The notes under the pieces: generated by a model
Told to the model about the DNA's origin: nothing
Database searches by the model: none
The model's input: only the letters and a program-made list of their open reading frames with translations
Source of the DNA: Toxotes chatareus
Taxonomy: Eukaryota; Chordata; Actinopteri; Toxotidae
Direction: 5' to 3'
Assembly: GCA_016801885.1 (NCBI GenBank)
Contig: JAFBJY010000411.1
Coordinates: forward strand, 62,001-126,000
DNA length: 64,000 nucleotides
Made by a program: the position numbers and the translations under genes
In this document: positions 31,203-42,957 of the stretch, piece by piece
Layout: the number at the start of each line of letters is the position of its first letter
How positions within the stretch are numbered: position 1 is the stretch's first letter

Positions 31203-32989
31203 CATATCTTGATGTGGTTTTTAGGTGTTGTTCTTATAGTCAGTGGTTAAAATCAGAATTAAACTTTAGCGAGTATTACTGATGGATTTGAGGTGAAACT
31301 CAGAGGATCACAGATCAGAGGATTAACCTGGATTCCTCTTGTCATGATCCATCGTTTTCTTCACCTTAACTGCCCATAAAGACAATGGCTACATGACAGC
31401 TGTTTAACAAAATAACTCCTCATGGTGTTTCAGTTGTGTATTTGCAGTTTACAGTGACAACTCACATCATCCACATTAAGCCCATAAAGTCTTCCTAACA
31501 GACGTATAGTTCTCTACAAACAGAGGAAGCTCAATATAATTATTTATTTTCCTTCAGTGTTTGAAGGAGAATAAATGGATTGGAAAATGTTGGAAAATGA
31601 TTGAACACTGCTGAATGTCTGAAGATTCTCATGAGAGGAGAAACGTCTTCAAGAACCTCCAGCAAATCCAGTCGCCTTCACACAGCACTTAGACATACTG
31701 TTGAATGTTCAACACCTTTGTGTTGAATTGTTTTCACTCTGGAGAAGTAGGACAGTGATCCTACTCCAAAGACCAACACCAACACCAACAGCAATCAACA
31801 TCCACCACTGTTCTAATACTACATTCAGTGTCATGACTCATTTCTATCAGTGTATCATTTTCAGCAGTTAACCAGCTCACAGTTTTTAGCTTGTACTTTT
31901 AGTTTTCTGATCTCTTATCAACTTGATGTTTGACTGGATCCTGTCAGATGAATTGCCTCAGTGTCACTGTAAATGTTTTCCTTATTGATGCAGTGAATAT
32001 ATTTTAACACGTCTGTGCTCAGAGATCCAGTTTGAGCTCTAAGGTTTGGTCTCATCTGCAGAAGTAAACTGGCAGAACAGTGAGACCTCAGCTGAGATTT
32101 GTTGTGAGCTCATTATCAAGTCTGCCTGGGGCACATGTTGAGTGATGGTGTCTTCCAGTTTTCTTTAATGACGCTGGCGACTGTCCCAGCTGTCATTTAT
32201 AGCACAGACTCATCACTCAGCCTCAGCCTATTTTACACTGTGCAACGGAGAACTATGTTGGGCAATATAAAAAAAGGGGGGAAAAGTGCATATGTTTCTC
32301 TATTTATATTTTACAGTTAGAATCATTTGTTTTCCCTGAGGTCATTTTGCCATCTCTCCACCAAGGAAACATTAGGTGTAGAAACACAAAGAGGGGAATT
32401 TTGGACTAAAAATACGTGGAAGATAGAAACTTGATCTACTCAGACTGTTGAAGCCTCATGTTTGCTTCTTTTCAACTCTGGGAAGTCAACTTTTCCACAG
32501 GACAGGGACTGTGGATTTTATGCTCCATAATTTCCATTCTTTAGAAAGGATCTTGTTGCAGACAGTACAGACTTCCTAGAAATCCTTTCCTTTAACACAA
32601 ACTACAGTGCATCACACCAAAACAAAGTTAAGAAGTTGAGCAACCATGAGAATATCTCACAGTCATGATCAGCATAAAAAAAAAAACTCAATATTGTCCA
32701 TGAATGATAAGCACACAATCAAACCACCGGGCTTATGGGTATGATTACTTTTCATTCCAATTTCACAAACATATCATTTGGACAAAACATTTCAAAAAAT
32801 TAACTTCTAAACTAAACACTGACATGAACTACTAACATGTACTGACTTACTGAAAACCTTGGAGGTGATCTGGACTTTCCTGTAGTTTCCTCTTGTCCTT
32901 GTAACAGCAGTAGCTCCTCCCTTCCTTGTCAATAATTGTGCAGAAATATCTGAGTGCTTCTTTCTTCCTAAATCATGAGCAAGTCCTGT
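31203..32989. other. Noncoding stretch without recognised features
   Basis: About 1.8 kb, moderately AT-rich, with no convincing coding frame, RNA gene or repeat that recurs in the window. Confidence 0.4.
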
Positions 32990-33579
32990 CCAGTCCAACT
33001 GTTTCTGCTCCTGTTTGACTTCTGAACTTGTCTCTGGCTGTGTGTCCACTTACTGCAGCCTGTGACATCAGACTGTAGAATGTTGATACATCAAAGGCAT
33101 CAAAGGACAAACACACACACACACACACATTTCTCTTACTATAGTTGTGAGGACACATGTTGCTATAAGTCATTCCTTTGCCCCTTAACCTAACCTTAAC
33201 CATCATAACTGAAAGCCTAACACTAACCAAAACATAACCCATACTAATGATATTCAATCTTCTCAAAAATACCAAATGAATTACAACAATAATCACTCAG
33301 GACCATTCAGCTGGGTTGGTGAATTCAGCACCAAGGACAGCAGCAGCTGAACTGTACACAACTACATGTACTAACACACAGCAAATTCACAAAGTACTAA
33401 AATCTGAGTCAGGCAAAAAAGTGTGAGAGAGTTACATTTCTGGAGTTTATTTTATAACTCTGACTACAGTTTGTGTTAAGGTGTACACCCAGGCCCAGTT
33501 GAATTTTGGAGTTTGTTCCTGGTGTTCAGGATCTGGTTTTAACTCTGTCCCTGGAGTTCACGACGCATTTTATCGCGGC

Positions 33580-35320
33580 ATGAGCAGCACAAGGAACGTC
33601 GTCACAAGGCTGGTAAGAGCATGATTTTTATCAGAAAGTACTTTAAATGTGTGATATTTTGTCATTGTTCTCACTTTATCTACTTACATAGTACCGCTAA
33701 TGACTGCGAACTTGATGTTGAACGTAACCCCATTGCTTTTACTCCATTATTTAGAGCAAGTAGCTCCTGCAGCATTAGTTAGCTAACTGTCCTTAGCTGC
33801 CATTGTGGAGCTGTTAGCTTTCACTCAAACGTTAATGTCGGCCATACTGTCTGTGGCGTGTGATGTGTCTGTATGACGGTAATGACAAACTGTTTGATAA
33901 GCTTCACAAATTAATGACGACGCGCATCTTGAAGGTAATTAATACTGTTTTGGAAATAACCATCCAACAATGCAACCGCATGTCGGTGTTTTAAGAGAAT
34001 AATTTCCGGCTCAACGGCGCAGACGCAGTTGAAAAGTCAGTTTTGGCTAGCATGCTAACAGTTGAGCTTATAAACTGTAGCCTTGCTGTTTTGAACAGCG
34101 GTGAGAAACGTGTATTTTGAACCTGGCTGATCGTTCAGACCTGACAGAATATGTGACCCTCACTACTTGTGGTAAGCAGAGTTATAGGTAATGGTAATGT
34201 TTTGTCTTGAGACAGGTAATATCCAGCCAGGTCTGTGATATAGTTTTAATGTGCTGGACTTTAGATTTTATTTGCCATATACTTGTGTGTGTGTGATCTT
34301 CAGATCTAAGTGTCCTGCAGCAAAGGTGTGAAGGCTCCTCCTCTCCAAGTCTGACAGATACACTGTCAGTCTCAAGCACTTTAAGCAGAGATACAAGTGA
34401 TTCTGGATGCCAGCCTTTGATGGACAGTGTCCTTGCAACTTGTATACAACTAGATTTTAATCATTATTTATTAGACATAATTCCTAAAAAATGCAAGTAA
34501 TATGTACAGGTATTAGATAAATGTATTTGCTTACAACATAGATCTAAGTGTAGTTGTAAAGATGTTTATAATGTTTTCTTTTTTAGAATGTGGAGCAAAC
34601 TCTTACTTCAAAACCAGCAGAGATGACTGTGATTAAAGAGTATGAAGAGACTGGAAGTTTGATTCCACCACACGGTTACTCTTTCAGGAACTTCTATGAT
34701 ATTCAAAGCAACAAAGGCCCTAACACTTTCTTGAGTGGCTCATGAAGACAAATCCAAAAGCACCTCTTCATCCCAGAGTAGAGTGGAGCTAAAAGGACGT
34801 CCCACATCATCCAGAACATATGATGATCAGCCAATCAGAGAGATGAATGCATGGAAGCTATATCTCTCCTTCACCACACAGCTGATCCTGACTTAGTGTT
34901 TCAGAGGATGAGAGAAACCTTCTACTACTGTCAGCAGATTCTTCATGACCCACAGTGGTCAGCTGATGTATTACATGTTTCCACGTTTCTTGGATGTGAA
35001 GGGACTGGTTAGTATTAAATATATATATGTATATGTATGTGCTTCAGTTACAGCCAAGCTTTTGGGGAGTGGTGAACCAAATACTGTAGTTCTTTATACA
35101 ACTGAAAATTTAGAGCAATCTGTCAAGCAGGTTATCAAGCAGCTATCACTGGGAATGCCTGTCCTTAAAAACAGTTGAGTCTGGTCCAGTTAAAATGTGT
35201 TCAGTTGAAACACTGGATTTTTCTGAAGATATAACAGCATCTCTTCACCTTGATTGTGAAGCCATCGTCTGTCACACAGTGGGTGAAATGCTGTGGAGCT
35301 GAGTATCGTGTTGGACTCTT
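33580..35320 (+). pseudogene. Gene relic in duplication unit A (SAMD3-like pieces)
   Basis: Exon-like pieces: 33580-33612 (ATG, 11 codons, GTAAGA donor), about 34114-34172 (LADRSDLTEYVTLTTC, GTAAGC donor), about 34303-34440 (DLSVLQQ ... SLTDTLSVSSTLS), about 34588-34745 (SKPAEMTVIKEYEETGSL), 34850-35010 (a VFQRMRETF-like and VFPRFLDVKGLV-like stretch in two frames) and 35040-35178. The last two resemble the SAMD3-like relic at 10107-10358. Stops and frame shifts in the later pieces indicate decay. The function of the parent gene is not known to me. Confidence 0.35.
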
Positions 35321-35925
35321 TGTGTGCACTGGTACTGATGAAAACATGAACCATTGTTCAGCAAAATAACATCAATCATTTTGCACAAAGTGTTTTTTGT
35401 TTTGATTGAGCATGAAACTTGTTTCCATGATCACTTCCATGCTTTCCAAGTGAGTGACACTACACAGAGTGAACTGATTCTAGAAAGGGAGAGATTAAGA
35501 TATTTCAAATGGTTTGATGCTCAGATGTCATATGGTTGTGATTCATAATGTTATGTTGTATCAGACAGTTGCATAATCTGATTTCTAATCTGAATTGAAT
35601 GAGTTCTCTTACTGTTTTATACTTGAACTGTAAAGTGAGTAGTCGTCTACCTCAAGTTACACAATGCACCACAGAGAAATGTGTCAGTTTTTTATACATT
35701 TGCAGACATTTTATTATGCAGTAATGTGTTGTTTACAGTGTTTTATACAATTTCACAAATGTTTTTCATTGACATTATTTGCTGCCTGTGTGCTGTAAAA
35801 TTTTACAGTTTTAAGACAGCAATTAATTCAAAGTGTCATGTGTTGAATTTATACACAGAATATTAATCCAACATGTATCTGTAGCAGAGTGGAACATTAA
35901 ACATAGTAATGTGTTAGAAATGGAT

Positions 35926-36360
35926 CAGCAGCAGGTGGGTGGAGCCAGGACCACAGACAGAGAACATGCAGCTCCAGAGCCAGAGACACCTGCAGAAAGG
36001 TACAGAGACAGAGAGACCAGAGAGAAACAAACACAGGACTACGGGACAGAGAGGACACAGAGTTAATGAAATGCAATAAAGGTTAATAAATGTGAGAGTG
36101 GGTCTGAGGAGAGAAAGAGAGAAGAGAAGAGAAGAGAAGAGGTGTGCAGGGGATCATGGTCATAGCCGAGGCCTATAGCAGCATAACTAAGGGATGGTTC
36201 AGTTGCCTGAGCCAGCCCTACTATGGGCTTTATCCTAAATTGTAACAGTGTCTATAGTAATAATTGTGACTAACTATAGGTTTAGTCATAATAACTAAAA
36301 CTGTAACTATAACTAATTAGAAGCTTTGTCAAACAAAAAGGTTTTAAGTATAATTTTAAA
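35926..36360 (-). mobile_element. L2 3' untranslated fragment, minus strand (unit A)
   Basis: Reverse complement of about 30315-30740 of the L2 at 29871-31202, including the GGCCTATAGCAGCATAACTA block. No coding part beyond the last few codons. Confidence 0.8.
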
Positions 36361-36424
36361 ATTTGTTAAAATACTCGTTAATTATTTAGTTTGCTCAGCT
36401 GTTCATTTATTTATAACTAAGTAG

Positions 36425-36655
36425 TGTGGGCCAATATAAATAGTACAGGCATTGTACTGTTGTAGTTTCACCACAAGAGGGAGTTGGTGGTTTGGAGTCG
36501 CTCCTGGTCAGCGGACGTCGACACGTGATTGTGTTGCTCCAATGACGCATAGACAGGAGCGCATCACTGATAATGCTGCTGTTTGTCCATTTTACAGTTT
36601 GATTAAAGCAACATACAACTACCCAGCGCTCTGTGGTTTCTTCAAGAGTGCTACA
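36425..36655 (+). repeat. Candidate solo LTR (unit A)
   Basis: A 231-base block starting TGTGGGCCAATATAAATAG and ending GTGCTACA, with a TATA-like motif near the start and ATTAAAGC near the end. The same block is at 41282-41512 in unit B. No internal retroviral sequence is attached and no clear target duplication is seen. Confidence 0.35.
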
Positions 36656-37040
36656 AATATATTAATGTATATATTATTAATATATTGACCCAATGTAAAC
36701 ACTTTGTATTGACATATTCTTTATAAGCAAGACTATGAAATAATATTAGGTCAGTTTAACCTTTGATAACGTTGCTGGAGCAGAACCTGGTTAATATTAT
36801 TAAAGTCAGTCAACAAATGAATTGTCATCTGTCACCGTGTGAAAATCCCAATATAAATAGCTTGAAAACTTGTGAAGCAAGTTTCCATTCAGAGTTCTTA
36901 ACATGTGCTTTTCCATGTTTCTAATTAAATATGCTTCACTCTTTACCTTGCTCTGACTGACAGGCATCACGTTGGACCTGTGTCACCTGCGTGATGAACA
37001 AATGTCATGTAAACCTTTACATCGTTAGCTGATGTTACTT

Positions 37041-37356
37041 TTTTAAAAAATTACTTTATTGATCCCTCCTGGGGAAATTACTCTCTGCATTTTACCCACA
37101 CAAAGTGAATGAAACACACACAAGCATGCACATGCACTACAGGGGCTGCCCTGCCCCAGCCTAGTGAAGCGCGCGGGTAGCTGGGGTGGATCGGTGCCTT
37201 GCTGAGGGGCATCACTGGTGGCCTTCATCACCACCGTATCCGTTTTTTGGGCTTGGTCGAAGAATCGAACCCATGACCCTCCGGCAGATACATAATCTCA
37301 GGCTGATCCAAAGTCCAAAGCCGCACTCTTAACTTGCTGCGCCACGGCTGTCCCCC
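37041..37356 (-). mobile_element. tRNA-headed SINE (unit A)
   Basis: On the minus strand it starts GGGGGACAGCCGTGGCGCAG (A-box-like TGGCGCAGCAAG), contains a B-box-like GGGTTCGATTC, a GC-rich body and a LINE-like 3' end (TTTCCCCAGGAGGGATCAAT with AAAGTAAT). This is the structure of a tRNA-derived SINE transcribed by RNA polymerase III. It ends ten bases from a tRNA-Gly gene. A copy lies at 41915-42221. Confidence 0.65.
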
Positions 37357-37366
37357 AAAAGTATTT

Positions 37367-37437
37367 TGCATTGGCCGGGAATCGAACCCGGGCCTCCCAC
37401 GTGGCAGGCGAGAATTCTACCACTGAACCACCAATGC
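37367..37437 (-). tRNA. tRNA-Gly(GCC), unit A copy
   Basis: A 71-base minus-strand match to vertebrate tRNA-Gly(GCC): acceptor GCATTGG/CCAATGC, D arm GTTCAGTGGTAGAA, anticodon loop CTGCCAC, T arm GGTTCGATTCC, discriminator A. It differs from the unit B copy by one base in the 3' strand of the anticodon stem (GTGGG for GCGGG), turning a G-C into a G-U pair. It should still fold. Confidence 0.9.
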
Positions 37438-37745
37438 AAGGTTATTGTCAACCCCATGCCTCCAAGGGAGATTGTGACCTGTTCGCAGCACCTTAGACTG
37501 TTCGGCCATCCTGACTTACTACTTGTCTTCACAACAACAGTTAGCTGTTGAAAATGTCTTCATGTGTGCACGAATGTGTTATATCAGAAATATCTTCATT
37601 TATTTATGGATTTTATTCTGAACACTGAGACACTATGTTGTTGAAACTAACAGAGAGAAGTCACATCTGTCCCAGAATGATTTTAGATCCCAGTGCTTCC
37701 ACTTTGACTTCCTAGTTATGTTGTTGAATGCGACAGACATCACTC

Positions 37746-38909
37746 ACCTGTACTGATATATGATATGATATGATATGCATCAGTGTTGGAAAGAAAGAGC
37801 TACAGGTTAATGTGATAGAAACACATGTTTTTCTGTATGGTCCAGTCATTATTTGCATCTGTCACTGTAGCTTTTTTAGACCCATGGTGATAACTGACTT
37901 TTGTATGAATAAATCCTAAATAATCAGCTTATGTTTTTATTGTCCTTGTTTTCGATCAGTGAGGCACTAAAGAGTAACTTCCAGGTGTTGGCTTTTAACT
38001 CAGGATGCAAAAATGAAGGTTTTCAAGAAAAGATGAGAGAGAACGACTGAAACAGCAAAACAGTGGTGTTAACTTCAAGTCTTCTTCTTCTTCTTCAAGA
38101 ACTATTTTCAATCATTTGGACCCACTGAGATTTAAAATCCCTTCTTTTTTTTTCTAGCAAGCAGAGCAATAAAGTGAACAATACTGGACCTGAGGAGCTG
38201 GCCCTTCTGTGTTGGGCCATGCGTTTGTTTAAAGGTTGTTTAGTTTCCCCAATATATAGGTCCTTGCATTCCTCACTGCAAGTTACAGTTGTTTTGAAAT
38301 GTGTCTCAGTTTTATAAATATCAAATGAAATGATGAGAGAGAGCCTCTCGATCTCTGTTTTGTAATGATCTTAAACTAACACACATCAAACCTGGGGCTT
38401 TGTAGTTTTCCATAATAAGATCACTAGTTGGTGTAGGACATATAGAGTGAGGTAAAGAGGACTCAGGTGGGGCCACACATCATTTTGCCCCCACTGCCCA
38501 GAGTGACTTTATCCAGCCATGATCTCCCTTGATCTTCTTTGCAGGATAAACTTACCAGGAACATCACAGCCTCAGGTATTTAGTTTTTTAGTCAGGGTTA
38601 CAGTCACTGTGCATGGTAAAGCCTTTAATGTGCCTCTGCATGAGCTGCTATGGTTGCTGTAAATTCACACAGAGTAATGGAACAAAAGTATCCTCCACAA
38701 TCTGTTGTGTTACAGAAGCTCAGCATCATTTTACTCCTTGTTGAACAAAGTCAAATCCATTGTTTTCTTTATACAAAGCTCCACACCACTTTTTTCTTTG
38801 CTTCATGTTTTAGAGCAAATCAATAGTGTTTGTTCCACAATGAGATTAGATGCAAAGCAAAAATCATTCAACCCAATCAAGGCATAATATTAATTTATTT
38901 TTATTGAAT
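37746..38909. other. Spacer between duplication units
   Basis: About 1.1 kb with a short GATAT repeat (37757-37780), a CTT run (38080-38095) and no recognised gene. Confidence 0.4.
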
Positions 38910-39026
38910 TAAATTTAACTGTTTCTGCTCCTGTTTGACTTCTGAACTTGTCTCTGGCTGTGTGTCCACTTACTGCAGCCTCTGACATCAGACTGTAGAA
39001 TGTTGATACATCAAAGGCATCAAAGG

Positions 39027-39092
<66 letters not shown>

Positions 39093-39468
39093 TGTTGTCT
39101 TAATATAGTTATGAGGACACATCATAACTGAAAACCTAACATTAACCAAAACATAACCCATACTAATGATATTCAATCTCCTCAAAAATACCAAATGAAT
39201 TACAACAATAATCACTCAGGACCATTCAGCTGGGTTGGTGAATTCAGCACCAAGGACAGCAGCAGCTGAACTGTACACAACTACATGTACTAACACACAG
39301 CAAATTCACAAAGTACTAAAATCTGGAGTCAGGCAAAAGTGTGAAAGAGTTACATTTCTGGAGTTTATTTTATAACTCTGACTACAGTTTGTGTTAAGGT
39401 GTACACCCTGGTGTTCAGGATCTGGTTTTAACTCTGCCCCTGGAATTCATGACACATTTTATCGCTGC

Positions 39469-40110
39469 ATGAGCAGCACAAGGAACGTCGTCACAAGGCT
39501 GGTAAGAGCATGATTTTTATCAGAAAGTACTTTAAATGCGTGATTTTTGTCATTGTTGTTCTCACTTTATCTACTGACATTTAAAAATTCATATTTTGCT
39601 GCACTTATATTTTGAGAGATTTGTATCTTGACACAGACAAAAATATGTGATTGTGAGAAGTGGATGATAAGAATTCCAAAGTACAGTATTTAATCAGTTC
39701 ATATTAAGCTGTATGTGTTGTCTGCATTTCAGACCTCCCATCTACTGAAGCATCTATGAACCTGGCTGATCGTTCAGACCTGACAGAATATGTGACCCTC
39801 ACTACTTGTGGTAAGCAGAGTTATAGGTAATGCTAATGTTTTGTCTTGAGACAGGTAATATCCAGCCAGGTATGTGATATAGTTTTAATGTGCTGGACTT
39901 TAGATTTTATTTGCCTTATACTTGTGTGTTTGTGATCTTCAGATCTAAGTGTCCTGCAGCAAGGGTGTGAAGGCTCCTCCTCTCCAAGTCTGACAGATAC
40001 ACTGTCAGTCTCAAGCACTTTAAGCAGTGACACAAGTGGTTCTGGATGCCAGCCTTTGATGGACAGTGTCCTTGCAGAAATTGTAATTGTTTTCCAACTT
40101 GTATACAACT
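39469..40110 (+). pseudogene. Gene relic in duplication unit B
   Basis: Same exon-like pieces as the start of the unit A relic: an 11-codon first piece (39469-39501, GTAAGA donor), a second (about 39733-39810, MNLADRSDLTEYVTLTTC with GTAAGC donor) and a third (about 39943-40110, DLSVLQQ ... SLTDTLSVSSTLS then a different end). Everything downstream is missing because the tandem repeats begin at about 40120. Confidence 0.35.
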
Positions 40111-40119
40111 AGATTTTAA

Positions 40120-40545
40120 TCCTAGAGTCCTAGAGACTCGAGGGTGGTACCGTTGGACTCGGGGTACCCACAAATGGGGGGGTAGGACAAGGTCCCATGT
40201 CTCTATCTTGCTCCCCTGAGAATCGGTTAAAACTGACCCTGGTTAAAACCCCAAATTTTCACTCTCCCAACTCCCTTATTTGGGGGAACTTCAAATGCTC
40301 ATAACTCTAGAACCTTAAGTCCTAAAGAATTGAGGGTGGTACCGTTGGACTCAGGGTACACACAAATGGGGGGGGGTAGGCCATGTCTCTATCTTGCTCC
40401 CCTGAGAATCGGTCAAAACAGACCCTGGTTAAAACGCAAAGCCCTGTACACTCTTAGCAACCCTAAACATCAACTTTACAAAAAGTACCACAAAAAGGGG
40501 GGTCCAAACAACTCATTGGGCTCTGAAACGTGCTCCTAAACACTT
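40120..40545. repeat. Tandem repeat of about 192 bp inserted in unit B
   Basis: Two units (GAGGGTGGTACCGTTGGACTC at about 40140 and 40332), each with a run of seven or more G and the block GTCTCTATCTTGCTCCCCTG. It is absent from unit A and I do not recognise the family. Confidence 0.7.
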
Positions 40546-40756
40546 TCTGTGTAAATGTGTTGTTTACAGTGTTTTGTACAACTTCACAAATGTTTTTCAT
40601 TGGCATTATTTGCTGCCTGTGTGCTGTTAAATTTTACAGTTTTAAGAGCAATTAATTCAAAGTGTCATGTATTGAATTTATACACAGAATATTAATCCAA
40701 CATTTATCTGTAGCATTGTGGAACATTAAACATAGTAATGTGTTAGAAATAGATCA

Positions 40757-41190
40757 TTGTAAACAATAAACAGCAGCAGGTGGGTGGAGCCAGGACCACA
40801 GAACATGCAGCTCCGAGCCAGAGACACCTGCAGAAAGGTACAGAGAAAGAGAGACCAGAGAGAAACAAACACAGGACTACGGGACAGAGAGGACACAGAG
40901 TTAATGACATGTAATAAAGGCTAATAAATGTGAGAGTGGGTCTGAGGAGAGAAAGAGAGAAGAGAAGAGGTGTGCAGAGGATCATGGTCATAGCCGAGGC
41001 CTATAGCAGCATAACTAAGGGATGGTTCAGTTGCCTGAGCCAGCCCTACTATGGGCTTTATCCTAAATTGTAACAGTGTCTATAGTAATAATTGTGACTA
41101 ACTATAGGTTTAGTCATAATAACTAAAACTGTAACTGCAACTAATTATAAGCTTTGTCAAACAAAAAGGTTTTAAGTCTAATTTTAAAAT
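40757..41190 (-). mobile_element. L2 3' untranslated fragment, minus strand (unit B)
   Basis: Counterpart of 35926-36360; extends 15 bases further (ATTGTAAACAATAAAC) at its left end. Confidence 0.8.
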
Positions 41191-41281
41191 TACAGTGTGT
41201 CTGCTTCCTGAAACCTTATCTTCATATTTACTACTTGTTAATTATTTAGTTTGCTCAGCTGTTCATTTATTTATAATTAAG

Positions 41282-41512
41282 TGTGGCCCAATATAAATAG
41301 TACAGGCATTGTAATGTTGTAGTTTCACCACAAGAGGGAGTTGGTGGTTTGGAGTCGCTCCTGGTCAGCGGACGTCGACACGTGATTGTGTTGCTCCAGT
41401 GATGCATAGACAGGAGCTCATCACTGATAATGCTGCTGTTTGTCCATTTTACAGTTTGATTAAAGCAACATACAACTACCCAGCGCTCTGTGCTTTCTTC
41501 AAGAGTGCTACA
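41282..41512 (+). repeat. Candidate solo LTR (unit B)
   Basis: Counterpart of 36425-36655; TGTGGCCCAATATAAATAG to GTGCTACA. Confidence 0.35.
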
Positions 41513-41914
41513 AACATATTAATGCATATATTAGTAATATATTGACCCAATGTAAACACTTTGTATTGACATATTCTTTATAAGCAAGACTATGAAATAA
41601 TATTAGGCCAGTTTAAGCTTTGACAGCGTGTCTGGAGCAGAACCTGACACATGAATGTGGTTAATTAAAGTCAGTCAGCAAATGAATTGTCATCTTTCAC
41701 AGTGTGAAAATCCCAATATAAATAGCTTGAAAACTTGTGAAGCAAGTTTCCATACAGAGTTCTTAACATGTGCTTTTCCATGTTTCTAATTAAATATGTT
41801 TCAGTCTCTTTACCTTGCTCTGACTGACAGGCATCATGTTGGACCTGTGTCACCTGCGTGATGAACAAATATCATGTAAACCTTTACATTGTTAGCTGAT
41901 GTTACTTTTTTTTT

Positions 41915-42221
41915 TTTATTACTTTATTGATCCCTCCTGGGGAAATTATTCTCTGCATTTTACCCACACAAAGTGAATGAAACACACACACAAGCATGCA
42001 CATGCACTACAGGGGGCTGCCCTGCCCCAGCCTAGTGAAGCGCGCGGGTAGCTGGGGTGGATCGGTGCCTTGCTCAGGGGCATCACTGGTCGCCTTCATC
42101 ACCACCGTATCCGTTTTTTGGGCTTGGTCGAGGGATCGAACCCACGACCCTCCGACACATCCATGATCTCAGGCTAATCCAAAGGTTCACTCTTAACTTG
42201 CTGCGCCACGGCTGTCCCCCA
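41915..42221 (-). mobile_element. tRNA-headed SINE (unit B)
   Basis: Counterpart of 37041-37356 with a longer T-run at its left end and a deletion of about ten bases in the head near 42185. Confidence 0.65.
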
Positions 42222-42230
42222 AAAGTATGT

Positions 42231-42301
42231 TGCATTGGCCGGGAATCGAACCCGGGCCTCCCGCGTGGCAGGCGAGAATTCTACCACTGAACCACCAATG
42301 C
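42231..42301 (-). tRNA. tRNA-Gly(GCC), unit B copy
   Basis: 71 bases on the minus strand, matching the standard vertebrate tRNA-Gly(GCC) at every position I can recall, including the anticodon stem GCGGG. Internal A and B boxes are intact and a likely functional gene. Confidence 0.92.
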
Positions 42302-42957
42302 AAGGTTATTGTCAACCCCATGCCTCCAAGGGAGATTGTGACCTGTTCGCAGAACCTTAGACTGTTCGGCCATCCTGACTTACTACTTCAGTAAAAGTCT
42401 GTAGCATAAACATTTATTTACTTGTAAAATACATATCAAAAGTCCTTGCGACTCAAATGTCTTCACAACAACAGTTAGCTGTTGAAAATGTCTTCATGTG
42501 TGCTCAAATGTGTTATATCAAAAATATCTTCATTTATTTATGGATTTTATTCTGAACACTGAGACACTATGTTGTTGAAACTAACAGAGAGAAGTCACAT
42601 CTGTCCCAGAATGATTTTAGATCCCAGTGCTTCCACTTTGACTTCCTAGTTATGTTGTTGAATGCGACAGACATCACTCACCTGGGGTCGATTTCACGAA
42701 GCAGGTTATGTGGAAACTCTGAGTATGTTAAGCCTGAAATGAGGGAAACCCAGAGTTAACCGTTTCAATAAGAGAGGTAAATTAACCCCGAGATAGGGGT
42801 AAGTCAAGGAGTTACCATGGTAACTTAGTCTGTGAACATAACCTGGTCGGGAGCAGGTTTTATTCCAGAAACCCAGAGTTTGTTTCTGACTCCTCCCTGG
42901 AGTACATAAAAGCGGAACCGTTTCCTTATAATTGAGTCTCCATAGAACCTGCTTAAA

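Larger units (their letters stand above)
32990..37745. repeat. Segmental duplication unit A
   Basis: Shares long near-identical blocks with 38910-42683: 33000-33115, 33200-33660, 34114-34463, and 35723-37745 with their counterparts in order. Included are gene-relic exons, an L2 tail, a solo-LTR-like block, a SINE and tRNA-Gly. Unit A retains about 1.26 kb (34464-35722) that unit B has replaced. Its right end (CACTCACCTGTACTG near 37743) is the uninterrupted version of the Harbinger insertion site in unit B. Confidence 0.85.
38910..42683. repeat. Segmental duplication unit B
   Basis: Counterpart of unit A, with exon relics at 39469-39501, 39733-39810 and 39943-40080, an L2 tail, a solo-LTR-like block, a SINE and tRNA-Gly. 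A (CT)n(CA)n microsatellite lies at 39032-39090. The unit is interrupted between 40120 and 40545 by foreign tandem repeats and ends at 42683 at a Harbinger terminal repeat. Confidence 0.85.

Noticed and set aside
37041..37356. A second functional tRNA gene in the SINE head
   Set aside because: A and B boxes are present but the stems do not pair as a tRNA; it is a SINE head.
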